From NCBI RefSeq assembly GCF_026262505.1, contig NC_067204.1, positions 9,147,797 through 9,211,796 on the forward strand: a stretch of 64,000 nucleotides of DNA, written 5' to 3'. Below the pieces are notes generated by a model. That model had not been told where the DNA came from, searched no databases, and saw nothing but the letters and a program-made list of their open reading frames with translations. Of this stretch, positions 38,491-48,815 are shown in pieces. Positions within the stretch are counted from its first letter, which is position 1. The number at the start of each line of letters is the position of its first letter. Made by a program: the position numbers and the translations under genes. The DNA is from Trichomonas vaginalis G3 (taxonomy: Eukaryota; Parabasalia; Trichomonadida; Trichomonadidae).

Positions 38491-41106
38491 TCAGTCAACA
38501 TCTTCAAATTCATCGTAATAAGGATCAGCGGCGTCAGGATTTGGATGTGTGACACCATTGACAGCGATATCGATGTAGGCATCAACAGCTTCATTATCCA
38601 ATTTTTGATAATTTTCATTATTTTCATCTGGTAAAGTTGGAGGAAGATAAGGCTGGAATGCGAGTATTCCTTCCTCTTGTTTTCCTCTTGCGAGAATCTC
38701 GTTGAGTTGCTGCTCAGTTGGGTTAACAATTTCAACTGTTTTCTCTCCTTCGACGTTGATTTTGTTTTCTTCCGGCAATCCGAGGTTGAACATACCCGCA
38801 GTGATGATTTGCTGACCCATTTTGAACTTCCTTCTTGCAATCCTCAAAATGTGCTCTTCGCCAGTGTCGTTTGTCATCAATCTCACGATGACGACAGAGT
38901 TCGTTTGACCCATTCTGTGGACACGAGCTGAAGCCTGTAACTCAATGAAAGGATTGTAATCGGAATCGAACAAAATGACAGTATCTGCAGCCTGCAAGTT
39001 CAAACCGAAAGCTGAAGAACGTGTTGAGAGAAGCATTCCTTTCACAGGGGATCCAGGAACAACGAAGCTCTTGATCAATCTGGAACGCTCGCTTGTTGTG
39101 ACGCTGCCATCGATTCTTGATGTCTCGATTTTGCGCCAGTTCAAGTAGATTTCGAGCAAATCCATCATCGATGTCCATTGCGAGTAGATCAAGAACCTGT
39201 GTCCTGTTGTGATGAGCTTCTGGAGAATGACGTCGAGGAGCTGGAGCTTTGGAGTACGCGAGAAAAGATATTCTGGATCGATTTTCTCGAAAACATCGCG
39301 TGGAAAGAACAAAATTGGAGAATTCGAAAGACGTTTTGTAATGTACATCTGTTTGTTGTTGTCCAAACCTTCTTTCTTGCCTTTCGCCATGATGGAATTC
39401 TGCAATTCGCTGGGAGAAACTTTCAAAGTAACTTCGTATTTTCCTGGAATTTCGACGGCAACTTCGTCTTGGCTACGGCGGAGTGTGAATGGACGAATAA
39501 CTTCATGGAGGCGATGAACAACAAGTTCGTGGTTAGCTGGATCAACAACTTTCTTCTCAATTCTCGAGAAGAATAATTTGAACTTGTCAAGATTGCCGAA
39601 ATACGATGGGCGAATGAGGGAAAGGATGGCCCATAATTCTTCAAGCTTGTTCTGATATGGAGTGGCCGTAACGATGATGCGGAAATCTGAGAAAATCGTA
39701 TCTTCGACAGCTTTGAAGATTTGAGCCTTTGGGTTCTTGAGTTTGTGTCCTTCATCGAAGACAGCTGTTCTCCATGTGATTTGGCCCAGTTTGTCTTGAT
39801 CTTGGAATAAAATCGAATAAGTTGTAAGCAAAATGTCGAAATCGGTACGAGCAACAACTTCATTGAAGAAGTTATGACGAGATTTGGCTTTCGAGTGGTA
39901 AAAGACAAATTTGGCGGATGGAAGATATTTTTCGAATTCTGTCCTCCATGTGACCATGACAGCATTGGGAACAACAACAAGATGTGGGCCGTTGATATGG
40001 CGGGCCTCTTTCAAGTAGGCAAAGAAAGATATGATCTGTAATGTCTTACCTAAACCGACTTCATCGGCCAATAATGCGTTCATGTGGTTGTCGTACATGT
40101 GGATGAGCCAGGAAAGGCCTTTGATCTGGTGGGAGTGTAATTCGACATTTTGTAAAATTGAAGGCTGAGCAACGATTCTGAGTGGATGATTAAATGTTGG
40201 AGCCGGCCAATATTTATGGAAGAACTCTAAATCATCCTCAATCGTTTCTTTATCGATAAGAATTTCTTCATTTTCTCTCTGAGCTTCTTTAGACATCATT
40301 AGATTTTCGAGATGATGCTTGACTAAGCGCTTGCTGTGGAATTTGTTACGCATTTCGTTGAAAAACTTGAAACTTTGCTGTGCAACGATAATTGAAGCAC
40401 TTTCAGAAAGAATTGAAAGCACAACAGGAACAGAAGCATTAAGATCAATTTCACTTTTCTCTTTTTCACGATTTCTGATGATATGTCTTGGTAAAACAGA
40501 AAATGGAGTTGCAGGAGTGAAATCTTTTCCTTTTGGCCAAAGGAAATCGTTGTATGATATACCTCTGATGACATATCCTTTCTTTCTCTCCATTTGCGTT
40601 AAAGTTGGAAGACGGAAAATTTGTTTTAGATCGTTTGGTTTCAAAATCTTCCCAGAAGCAAAGATCTGGAATGAATTGTAGAAATTATCGCGGATGTATC
40701 TCTGTCTTGATGACAAAAGAAGAGTGTGTTGAAGATATTCGAATTTCTCATTTTCTTCATCAGTATATTTATCGGATTTCTTTTTATTACGCATGTTTCT
40801 TAAAAATGATTGCATCTTCTTTTGAACAAAATTGTCTCTTTCTTGAGCAAGAAGTGCCATTGGAATTTGATGTTTATCGAATTCACCTACATGGCATTCC
40901 ATATATTTATGATGTGGAACATCAGGTGCTTTCTTCCAAAAAGAAATAGATGAAGCTTGATTTTGGAAGTTAATAACTTGAACATTTTCTGGAGGTTCGA
41001 TTCCCCACGCTTTAGACAAATCACGTGTGTTAGTTGACGAAAATGCACCAAGTTGAGTAGCAAATGTCATTTGGGCTAAAAACTGCGCTTCTTGGCGCAG
41101 ATCCAT
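38491..41106 (-). CDS. SNF2-family chromatin-remodelling ATPase
   Basis: 871 residues. After an N-terminal helical region of 300 residues with a basic HSA-like part (FFNEMRNKFHSKRLVKHHLE), the helicase core starts at about 318 (HQIKGLSWLIHMYDNHMNAL). Motif I is DEVGLGKT near 350, motif II DEGH, motif III TATPYQN, and motif VI QASARVHRMGQ. The order and SNF2-type spacing fit the Snf2/Brahma group, which slides or removes nucleosomes using ATP. DEVGLGKT in place of DEMGLGKT and TATPYQN in place of TGTPLQN are mild changes. The C terminus is acidic and lacks a bromodomain. Start ATG 41106 sits in TTCAATAAATAAAATGG, an initiator-like context. Confidence 0.85.
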   Translation of the reverse strand: MDLRQEAQFLAQMTFATQLGAFSSTNTRDLSKAWGIEPPENVQVINFQNQASSISFWKKAPDVPHHKYMECHVGEFDKHQIPMALLAQERDNFVQKKMQSFLRNMRNKKKSDKYTDEENEKFEYLQHTLLLSSRQRYIRDNFYNSFQIFASGKILKPNDLKQIFRLPTLTQMERKKGYVIRGISYNDFLWPKGKDFTPATPFSVLPRHIIRNREKEKSEIDLNASVPVVLSILSESASIIVAQQSFKFFNEMRNKFHSKRLVKHHLENLMMSKEAQRENEEILIDKETIEDDLEFFHKYWPAPTFNHPLRIVAQPSILQNVELHSHQIKGLSWLIHMYDNHMNALLADEVGLGKTLQIISFFAYLKEARHINGPHLVVVPNAVMVTWRTEFEKYLPSAKFVFYHSKAKSRHNFFNEVVARTDFDILLTTYSILFQDQDKLGQITWRTAVFDEGHKLKNPKAQIFKAVEDTIFSDFRIIVTATPYQNKLEELWAILSLIRPSYFGNLDKFKLFFSRIEKKVVDPANHELVVHRLHEVIRPFTLRRSQDEVAVEIPGKYEVTLKVSPSELQNSIMAKGKKEGLDNNKQMYITKRLSNSPILFFPRDVFEKIDPEYLFSRTPKLQLLDVILQKLITTGHRFLIYSQWTSMMDLLEIYLNWRKIETSRIDGSVTTSERSRLIKSFVVPGSPVKGMLLSTRSSAFGLNLQAADTVILFDSDYNPFIELQASARVHRMGQTNSVVIVRLMTNDTGEEHILRIARRKFKMGQQIITAGMFNLGLPEENKINVEGEKTVEIVNPTEQQLNEILARGKQEEGILAFQPYLPPTLPDENNENYQKLDNEAVDAYIDIAVNGVTHPNPDAADPYYDEFEDVD

Positions 41107-41245
41107 TTTATTTATTGAAGGGGGTTACACTTTACATTAATCTTTCAATAAAATTAGATTTATAAACATATAATAAACAATTGTAATTTCTATTGGTAAA
41201 AAAAGTTGGATACCTTTTTCTTTGTCAAAAAAAAATTAAAAAAAG

Positions 41246-41938
41246 ATGTGTCGGTGTACTTGCCGCACAATGTCTATGGAACAAGAGAAAAGTGTAATGA
41301 CTCATGGTTTCATTTTCTTTTCTATTATGCAAACAATTACTGTCGTTATTTTATGTTCGATTTCAATGGCTTATTTAAGTTCAGGTAACGTTTCATACTT
41401 TTTACCAGTTGACATTGTTACATTAATGATCGGTATTATTTTCCTCAGTATCATCATCTTAATTGTTGGCTGGTCTTCAGCTTTAAATAATACTGCATGC
41501 TTATGGATGCTCTTCCATGTTTTCATGTATTGCTTACTTCTAATCGAGATGCTTGTTTCCATGCTTACATCAAACGTTAGTTCATTTGTTGCAGCTGCAG
41601 ACAAAGAATGGGAAAAATCCGAACCTTCAGAAAGATTTCGCATTGGACTTGATTTATCATGCTGCGGATTTTGGAACTCAACAGATCGTAATGCTACAGT
41701 TTGCCAGACTGGTGTTAAAGCCTGCTCAGCTGTAATTCGTACTATTATGACAAACCTCAGAAATACAGCATCTGTTGCTCTTTTTGTATGCTTCGTTTTC
41801 GGAATGTTCATTGATTTTGCAGGTTGCGGAATCTGCTTCCATCCAGATACGATTACGTTCGCAGAACACGAGCAAGAAGAAGCACTTCTTGTCCCTGCGA
41901 TTGTTGCTAATGCTAGTACTTATAAGAATCTTAATTAA
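41246..41938 (+). CDS. Tetraspanin
   Basis: 230 residues, or 222 if the ATG at 41270 is used. Four membrane spans fall near FIFFSIMQTITVVILCSISM, VDIVTLMIGIIFLSIIILIV, ACLWMLFHVFMYCLLLIEML and VALFVCFVFGMFIDFAGCGI. Between spans three and four the large outer loop holds the CCG signature (DLSCCGFWNSTDRN) and further Cys (VCQTGVKACS). Juxtamembrane Cys are present for palmitoylation. Tetraspanins organise membrane microdomains; in trichomonads family members have been linked to exosomes and host contact. Placing this copy there is inference. Confidence 0.85.
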   Translation: MCRCTCRTMSMEQEKSVMTHGFIFFSIMQTITVVILCSISMAYLSSGNVSYFLPVDIVTLMIGIIFLSIIILIVGWSSALNNTACLWMLFHVFMYCLLLIEMLVSMLTSNVSSFVAAADKEWEKSEPSERFRIGLDLSCCGFWNSTDRNATVCQTGVKACSAVIRTIMTNLRNTASVALFVCFVFGMFIDFAGCGICFHPDTITFAEHEQEEALLVPAIVANASTYKNLN

Positions 41939-42418
41939 TTTCTGTTGTTATAAAATTAAAGGCTATAATTTCATTCTTTCTATAATTAACGCAAGCTACT
42001 AAATTTGTTTTGCTTTGAATATCAAATTTCTTATTTCATCCATGTTTCTCAAATAAAATTTTATGAATCGCTAAAAACAATATGAAATTTGCATTGAAAT
42101 TTGTCCTACTCACATTTTTAATCTAGAAGTATCTACAAATCTTTAACTCGTCAATCATTTTCAATGTTTTTTAACATCTTTAGATTTACTCATTGTTTCC
42201 CTTGAAATTTAGTATTCGAATTCTTATATTGTTGTGTGTATTGCAAATGGTTCGACTTCTATGCTACATAAACGAGGTATTTCCGCAATATGAAGATGCA
42301 ATTCACAATTTTTGAAATTTTTGAAAGAAAAATCAATAGAAAATTGATTCTAGTATAGTTTATATCACATACAATTAATTCGAAACATAAAATATTTGAC
42401 TTCATTTTTCATAAAAAA
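41939..42418. promoter_or_regulatory. Intergenic with initiator before APC11
   Basis: AT-rich DNA. A good initiator match, TCATTTTTCATA, begins at 42402 and lies 17 bases before the ATG at 42419. Nothing else is seen. Confidence 0.5.
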
Positions 42419-42631
42419 ATGTCCGCCAAGCAAGCCCCGAAGATGTGCACCCTTTGCCATTCAGGATTCGATGAGCCATGCACAACCTGCGCTATCTGCA
42501 TGGGCAGAGATTGCCCAGTTGTTGTTGGAGAATGCGGATGCAAATTCCATAAGCACTGCATTGAAGGATATTTAGGCAACAAGCGTACAAACTGCCCAGG
42601 ATGCAATGCAAAGTGGGCAATTGCAAAATAA
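42419..42631 (+). CDS. APC11: APC11-like RING-H2 subunit, short form
   Basis: 70 residues. The zinc ligands fall at C24-x2-C27, C32, C39, C41-x2-H44-x2-C47 region, and C59-x2-C62, with CAICMGRDCPVVVGECGC, KFHKHCIEGYL and CPGCNAKW. This is the RING-H2 layout of APC11, and RDCPVVVGEC matches its DDCPLVWGQC segment better than that of RBX1. APC11 recruits the E2 enzyme in the anaphase-promoting complex, which marks cyclins and securin for destruction. The usual first 20 residues, which form a strand on the cullin-like subunit APC2, are missing: the protein starts MSAKQAPKMC. The start is supported by the initiator 17 bases upstream. Confidence 0.75.
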   Translation: MSAKQAPKMCTLCHSGFDEPCTTCAICMGRDCPVVVGECGCKFHKHCIEGYLGNKRTNCPGCNAKWAIAK

Positions 42632-42843
42632 ATCAACAATTAAAACATGATTTTTGTTATCAGCGTAAATTCATGGTAAATATACAATAAACAGTCGGTT
42701 TCAAAGTAAATTAGATTACTGCATCTTTCTTTTTTTCGATAAATTAGGAGAAAAAAATATAAATAAATTAGTGACTTGGATGCAAAATTTTGCTGTCTTA
42801 AGTTAAGATAGTAATTTTTGTGCTAAATTTTCTTTGGTTTTTG

Positions 42844-43548
42844 TTACATATTCTCCATAAAATCATCTAATTTTGATCGAATTTGGTGTAGAGTTGACAT
42901 TTGTAAGCAGCAAAGATCTATATCAATGTGGTCTGGATCTAATACAATTGAAGGCTCTAATTTTTTCAGCATATTCATTATTGTAATTTTTTGCGAATTT
43001 GATTGTATTTTCTTTATATCATCAGCTAATTTGACGATTTCATCATGGGTCATCGGATAGTTGTTTATAGGATTTTCATTTAAATCAATTGAGAAGCTGT
43101 TACTCATATCATCACGACGGCGACCTTTCTTTTTCTTAGGAATTGCAATTTTAGGTGATTCTTTCAAAAGTTCATTCAGTTCTCTGCTCAAACTATAAAG
43201 TTTTTCACGCCAAGTTATTTCTAAGCCGTCATTTATGTATTCGGATATTTGATTGTACTTTTCCTGTAAATCTTTCGTAATTAATCCAATGAAAGAGTTA
43301 ACTTTATTAAAAGTATAAGAGTTATTCCAGATAAGGTCCATATCATGTCTCCAATCACTAACTGTTTTATAATATCCAGATTCAAGACGTTTTTTAACGG
43401 TTCCTAAATCCATCGGTTCTTTTATTAATTGTAGATAATTTGGACATCTGTCGCGTTCAGGGTCCACTGGGTTAGCAAACATTGCCGAAATGCTATACTT
43501 AAGGAGTTCGTTAATTACATTTATGCATTCGTCAACTGGAAAACTCAT
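42844..43548 (-). CDS. Bromodomain protein with NET-like tail (BET-like)
   Basis: 234 residues. The bromodomain covers about 5-110: SAMFANPVDPERDRCPNYLQ, LIKEPMDLGTVKKRLESGYY, and WNNSYTFNK with the Asn that holds acetyl-lysine. A basic linker (KKKKGRRRDD) follows. The C-terminal 65 residues (MTHDEIVKLADDIKKIQ, LDPDHIDIDLCCLQM) look like the NET domain of BET proteins. BET proteins read acetylated histones and recruit transcription regulators. Animal BETs have two bromodomains; one is usual in protists and plants. Confidence 0.75.
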   Translation of the reverse strand: MSFPVDECINVINELLKYSISAMFANPVDPERDRCPNYLQLIKEPMDLGTVKKRLESGYYKTVSDWRHDMDLIWNNSYTFNKVNSFIGLITKDLQEKYNQISEYINDGLEITWREKLYSLSRELNELLKESPKIAIPKKKKGRRRDDMSNSFSIDLNENPINNYPMTHDEIVKLADDIKKIQSNSQKITIMNMLKKLEPSIVLDPDHIDIDLCCLQMSTLHQIRSKLDDFMENM

Positions 43549-43683
43549 TTTTGTAAAGAATTCGAATCCTCCTCAGAAAATAATTTTGGAGATTTTGAAT
43601 GTTAATTTTCCTCGATTCATTTTAGGTTCTAATTAACACCATAAAACTAATCTATTTATTCAATAAAATCATCAAAAATCACA

Positions 43684-44784
43684 ATGCCTAGACAGATACA
43701 GTGTGTTGCACCTTTAAAAGAGCCAAAACCATTAAATTCTGCATTACTCACTGTTCTTACGGTGTTTAGACATGGTGCACGTGCTCCAATTGATTCTTGG
43801 GCTCGTAAAAATGAATCTGGAACTTGGATTTGCGATTCACCAGATGCTATTGCTCCCGATTATGAACCAGACTCAAATCGGAAGTTTAGAAGATACCACA
43901 AAGTTATAGATACCACTCCATTCCCACCAAATTGCGACTCAGGTTCTTTAATTATCGAAGGAATGCAGCAACTCAAAGAATTAGGTGCCTATTTTAGATC
44001 ATATTATGTTGACAAATTGAAATTTATTCAGCCAAACTTCGATCCATTTGAAATTTTTATTCGTTCTTCAAGATCCCCGCGTTGTCAAACATCTTTGAGA
44101 TCATTTTTGCAGGGACTCTTCCCAGAGTCTCCTCGTTCAGAAATAATTACTTATCTCACAGGAGCTGGAGCAAATGAGCCATTAAATCCAGATCCATATA
44201 CCTGCAAGGATATGGTTGATGCTTATGCAGAATTCATATCAACACCAAGCTACAAGGCTCGTGCTAATGTATCTTTAGCTCTTCAGAAGCCATTATACGA
44301 ATACTTAAATTTGACAGCAGATGATCAGAATTGGATGTGGTTAGGAGATTGGATGTATTCATTTGTATGCAGTAATCAACCAATTCCTTCAATTGTTACA
44401 GACGAAATGTTTGATGTCGCAATGAATGATACTTTGTATTATTCTGGAGGTTTTGCCGAACAATATCCAGATATAATGAGTGGAGGTTCATTCAGAACAT
44501 TGTTTGAACATATTGATGCAGTCTTGAGTGAAAAAAGACGTTCAAAATTTGGAATCTTTTCTGCTCATGATTCAACAGTTACAGCAATCATGACAAAACT
44601 TGGACATCCATTCAAGGTCGATATTCCTCCATACAGAAGCTACATTACATTCGAAATTTACAAAGATTTGAATGTAAGAGTACTTTTCAATGGAGAACCT
44701 GTTACTATTGATGGACAGGAAGTTATTAGACTTTCTAAACTACGTGCAAAAGTAGTTGATACTTTCTCAAAATGTACTTTCTAA
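43684..44784 (+). CDS. Histidine acid phosphatase
   Basis: 366 residues. VFRHGARAPIDSW carries RHGxRxP, whose His forms the phospho-enzyme intermediate. FSAHDSTVTAIM carries the HD proton donor near residue 300. Spacing and length fit branch 2 of the histidine phosphatases (acid phosphatase, lysophosphatidic acid phosphatase, phytase). There is no signal peptide: the N terminus is MPRQIQCVAPLKEP, so the enzyme may be cytosolic, unlike lysosomal members. Substrate is unknown. The ATG at 43684 follows TCATCAAAAATCACA, which is initiator-like. Confidence 0.8.
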   Translation: MPRQIQCVAPLKEPKPLNSALLTVLTVFRHGARAPIDSWARKNESGTWICDSPDAIAPDYEPDSNRKFRRYHKVIDTTPFPPNCDSGSLIIEGMQQLKELGAYFRSYYVDKLKFIQPNFDPFEIFIRSSRSPRCQTSLRSFLQGLFPESPRSEIITYLTGAGANEPLNPDPYTCKDMVDAYAEFISTPSYKARANVSLALQKPLYEYLNLTADDQNWMWLGDWMYSFVCSNQPIPSIVTDEMFDVAMNDTLYYSGGFAEQYPDIMSGGSFRTLFEHIDAVLSEKRRSKFGIFSAHDSTVTAIMTKLGHPFKVDIPPYRSYITFEIYKDLNVRVLFNGEPVTIDGQEVIRLSKLRAKVVDTFSKCTF

Positions 44785-45116
44785 ATTTATCATAATTTGT
44801 ATATTGAATAAATTATATATTAATATATTCGATGGTAAATGCTTGAATTTAGATGTTTTTTGCTATGATAAAAGAAAATTAAATGTCAATATATCTTTAC
44901 TAATGAAATTATATAATTATATGTTATAAACCAAACGTCTTTCGTTCATGTCTGCATATTTTCCAGGTCAATTGGCTTTGAAATGCTTCTTTCATTGATC
45001 TTTGATCAATTGTACGTTAATTCTCTGAAAGTCTGAAATGTGCTCATATATGCTCTATGAGATACTCTCAAGCAAACTTACTCAAAAATTTCTAAAATTT
45101 TGTAACAAAATCTTTT
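44785..45116. other. Intergenic, nothing recognised
   Basis: AT-rich DNA. No clear initiator was found near the ATG at 45117. Confidence 0.5.
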
Positions 45117-48100
45117 ATGTATTTTGCAAATTTTGTCACACCCGTTTTCAAAGATGATTCATCTTTGAAAGCAACACAACGTAATGTGACAAGTCTTCGA
45201 AACAAGTTGCAAACAATACAAGAAAGATTAAACAAAGTTCGACAGAAGAATACTGATCTACAATTGGAAATTTTCCAATTAAACAAAAAGATTATCAATC
45301 CTGCTCAAAAACAGACAAAAGAGCAGCTCGAATACATAACGTCAGACTATAATAAAATGTATGGTAAAATAGAATTGACAGAAAAATTAATAAAAACATA
45401 TAAAAAGTTAGAAAAATCAATCAATATCAATAATATACCAATACAAGCTCCTCAAACACAACAAAACAGTGCTAGACCACAAACTCAACTCGGAAATCTT
45501 TATAATACTCATGTAATACAGACACCAAGAACAACTCGTACAAAAACTGTTCTCTCGCCTAGAAAAAATACCCTTCCAAATCTAAATTATGTTTCAGATT
45601 TAAAACATAATATCGATTTATTAAACATGAGATTCGGTACAACCATTCCAAATGAAATATTTGACTCTATTCAAAGACGAAAAACACTGAAAGAAGATCT
45701 AAAAACATTAATAAAATATTTATTATTATATGAAGAGCATATTGAAGCATTAAAACAAGATATTCATAATAGAGGTACTAAAAAAGAAGAATTACTAAAC
45801 GAATTGAAAGAAAAAAAGCTGAAATTATTAGAATTAAAACTTCATCAACTGGATTTACAAGAATTTCAAGAGAATCTACACAGCAAAGTTCCGAAAATAT
45901 ACAAAAAGCTTGCCAAAAAAGAATCTTCTGGCAACAATCTTACAGATCTTCAAAATCTTGTTGACATAGCTTCATCAAGGATCTCCCAAATGCCACGTTC
46001 TGATGAAGAGTTCACAGAGGAAGAAGAAAAGAAATCTCCTGTCGATCAAAAAAACGTCAGATTTGATGCAATTCCTTCTCTTAATTTACAACAAAATTCT
46101 TTTGTTCCTGGAAGTCGAACAATCAGGAGATATGTATCAGCTTTATCAACTTTAAGAAGAGATGAAGAGTCTTCAGAGATAGACAAGGAGATGAGCGTAC
46201 TAGGAAGAATGGTTGGCCATATTTTTGTTGATAGATTCTCATCATCTTTTGTAAAGTACACAAAACCAATAACAAAGGTCGAAGATCCAGAGTTCAGCTA
46301 TTGTGATCCACCGCAGGATGTCGTTGATGCAACAGAAAATGGATTTCGGACCATTCTTGAAAAAATGGAAGAATTATATACTTCAAATAAGGATATTCTT
46401 GACCTTTTGATATACAACGATACTGAAATCATCAAGATCAATAAGAAATCAGCATCATTTATATCATCCAGAGAAACATTATTATCATCCTTCGAAAAAG
46501 ATATAGATACTGAAGAGATTTTCAATTTCATCAAGCCTATATTTGATAAAGATTCAATTGTTGCATGTTGGATCACAAGAGATTTAGTTTTATACACTAA
46601 TTTTTGCAATTCTGTTTCAAATTTGCTGAAAATCATCGAACCTATCTTCGAAAACTACCACAATAAATTCGAAGTAGATAGTTCACTCCAGGCATCATGG
46701 GCAGCCTTGTTTTCAGCGATGTTTGAAGTTACAGATTCATTTGATTTAAGTTCAAAGTTGATTTCGATTGTTGGTGAGAATTTTATTATCAGAACAAATG
46801 TTCCTATACAGAAACGCGACCAATCTCTTTATATTTGTTTGTTTTCTCTTGGTTGCTACGCTCCACAAAGTTTTTTGGAGTCTCTTTCTGTTCATAATCT
46901 CTCCACATCGATGATGCTTCGATTTCTATCGCAATGTGGAGATTTCGAGACAAACTACAATGTCTGCTTCAGGTTCTTCAGTTCCGCTCTTCAAATGATT
47001 GATGAAGAATCTGTTTCATGGCATTTTTCAATTTTTTATCATGTTCTGACGAAAGAAATTTCAAAAGAACAAATCAACCCAATTATCATTGTTTCCACCT
47101 TGAATGTTATTAGATCTATTGTAGAAGGAAGACATAGATGGACTGTTGACCAAATCAACAAACTCCATTTGCTGAAAAACATTTTATTTAATGTTGAATT
47201 GGAAGCTTATCCAAATGGAAGAATTTTCAATAACAAAAATAAGATAATTAAAGCTGATGTGTCTATGAAAGATATACCAACTTTGTCATTGCAAAATGTA
47301 ATTCCTACATTGAATTTCGATAATCCTAAACTTCAATTGCATTTCCAAAATTCGCAAAATGATCAAAATAATTTGGAAAAGCAAAAAAGTGACAATTTTA
47401 ATGAAGAAGAATATTTATCAAAGCGTAGATTGAGACCTGTTTATTGTGCAGATGATGTGCATGTAGCTGTCATTGAGTTATTGTTTAGTATTATAATAGA
47501 GCACAGATTACATAAGTTTGATGTCAAATTTGTTGATCCTTTTCCTCATGTCAACAGAAAACCGAACATTTTGTATCCTTTAATGAAACATATGGAGCAC
47601 AACTTAAATTCTTTCCTCATGGAAGACTTCCAGGAAGAATTCAAAGCTCCTAAAAGTTTCGGAGAACCAGATACCGAAGAAAACCAAATTCCTTTGATGA
47701 CAATCAATTTGATGTCGACTTTTCCGAAGTTTTCTGCTTCTGTAGAGAAAAATTCCAGCATCAATGTTCCTTCTTTGCATCTCCAAGAGTCACAAACGAT
47801 GACAATCAACTCGGAAATGCCAAATTGGCTGAGATCAAACAGGAAAAACACGATTTTCAACAAACTCGACTACATGAGATTGTTGAGATTGACAATGCCA
47901 TGCCTTTTCGAGCCAAAGAAGTATGCGAATGGAAAACACATCGCGTCAGGAGCTTTTGGTGTCGTCATGAAAGCTCCAGGAAAAGATAAACCAGTTGCAG
48001 TCAAAATTTTGCAAAAATCTTTGAATGAATTTGAAAATCCTCATTTGTTCGAGGTGTACTCGGAAGTATCCATTCTCGATACGTGCAAAGGAGATAGAAG

Positions 48101-48815
48101 AGTCACACAGCTTGTTGATTTCGGCTGCACAAAGAACAGTTATTACATTGTGATGGAATTTTATCCATTTACACTGAAAGCATGGAGAAAAAGTGTTAAT
48201 GAAAAACCACCACTTAACACGATGTTACGTGTTTACAGGGAATTCCTTAAAGCATGTACAGTTCTTACTGATAGATATATCAACCATTTCGACATAAAAT
48301 GCGATAATGTGATGCTTGATTTCGATGGAATGCCTGCTTTGGCAGATTTCGGAGAATCAATGTGTTACAAGAGAGAAAGTAACTCTTACACGCTTCTTAA
48401 CAAAGGAACTGAATGGATTAAATCCCCAGAAATGCTCTCCATCGCTTTGACATCAACAGCAACTGATCCTAAATTCGATAGAAGAAAGAAAGTTGGTGCT
48501 GGTCCTCCAAGCGATATTTGGAGCATTGGCTGCCTTTTCTTCGAATTATTGACAGGACATTTCTTGTTCGCTACAACAGATTGGAGCTACTTCTACACAA
48601 GAGTCACCGGAGAGAGGCCTGTCCTTGATGATGTTGATCGCAATGAACTGAAAGAACTTGGTTGTAATGATAATGTCGAAATATTTTTGGATTTTGTGTT
48701 GAAAAGAAAAGAAATTCAACGACCATCTCTTGAACAAGTCATTTCAAAGTATGATGAGTTATTCCCTGAAGCAAAGAATGCACCAACACCAACTTTCAAT
48801 GTTTCTAATACATAA
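45117..48815 (+). CDS. Large coiled-coil protein kinase
   Basis: 1232 residues. Residues 20-110 and 190-290 are coiled coil (LRNKLQTIQERLNKVRQK). A helical, possibly ARM-like region covers about 390-850. The kinase domain is C-terminal, from about 940: ASGAFGVVMKA (Gly loop), VAVKILQKS (ATP lysine), INHFDIKCDNVML (catalytic HxDxKxxN), ADFGES (DFG), and SDIWSIGCLFFELLTGHFLF. All catalytic residues are present, so it should be active on Ser/Thr. The catalytic segment has FD where HRD is usual, a feature of several protist kinases. The substrate and family are not clear; a link to the cytoskeleton is possible from the coiled coils. Confidence 0.8.
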   Translation: MYFANFVTPVFKDDSSLKATQRNVTSLRNKLQTIQERLNKVRQKNTDLQLEIFQLNKKIINPAQKQTKEQLEYITSDYNKMYGKIELTEKLIKTYKKLEKSININNIPIQAPQTQQNSARPQTQLGNLYNTHVIQTPRTTRTKTVLSPRKNTLPNLNYVSDLKHNIDLLNMRFGTTIPNEIFDSIQRRKTLKEDLKTLIKYLLLYEEHIEALKQDIHNRGTKKEELLNELKEKKLKLLELKLHQLDLQEFQENLHSKVPKIYKKLAKKESSGNNLTDLQNLVDIASSRISQMPRSDEEFTEEEEKKSPVDQKNVRFDAIPSLNLQQNSFVPGSRTIRRYVSALSTLRRDEESSEIDKEMSVLGRMVGHIFVDRFSSSFVKYTKPITKVEDPEFSYCDPPQDVVDATENGFRTILEKMEELYTSNKDILDLLIYNDTEIIKINKKSASFISSRETLLSSFEKDIDTEEIFNFIKPIFDKDSIVACWITRDLVLYTNFCNSVSNLLKIIEPIFENYHNKFEVDSSLQASWAALFSAMFEVTDSFDLSSKLISIVGENFIIRTNVPIQKRDQSLYICLFSLGCYAPQSFLESLSVHNLSTSMMLRFLSQCGDFETNYNVCFRFFSSALQMIDEESVSWHFSIFYHVLTKEISKEQINPIIIVSTLNVIRSIVEGRHRWTVDQINKLHLLKNILFNVELEAYPNGRIFNNKNKIIKADVSMKDIPTLSLQNVIPTLNFDNPKLQLHFQNSQNDQNNLEKQKSDNFNEEEYLSKRRLRPVYCADDVHVAVIELLFSIIIEHRLHKFDVKFVDPFPHVNRKPNILYPLMKHMEHNLNSFLMEDFQEEFKAPKSFGEPDTEENQIPLMTINLMSTFPKFSASVEKNSSINVPSLHLQESQTMTINSEMPNWLRSNRKNTIFNKLDYMRLLRLTMPCLFEPKKYANGKHIASGAFGVVMKAPGKDKPVAVKILQKSLNEFENPHLFEVYSEVSILDTCKGDRRVTQLVDFGCTKNSYYIVMEFYPFTLKAWRKSVNEKPPLNTMLRVYREFLKACTVLTDRYINHFDIKCDNVMLDFDGMPALADFGESMCYKRESNSYTLLNKGTEWIKSPEMLSIALTSTATDPKFDRRKKVGAGPPSDIWSIGCLFFELLTGHFLFATTDWSYFYTRVTGERPVLDDVDRNELKELGCNDNVEIFLDFVLKRKEIQRPSLEQVISKYDELFPEAKNAPTPTFNVSNT

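Noticed and set aside
39178..39576. Plus-strand frames inside the SNF2 gene
   Set aside because: Shadows of the conserved helicase core on the minus strand.
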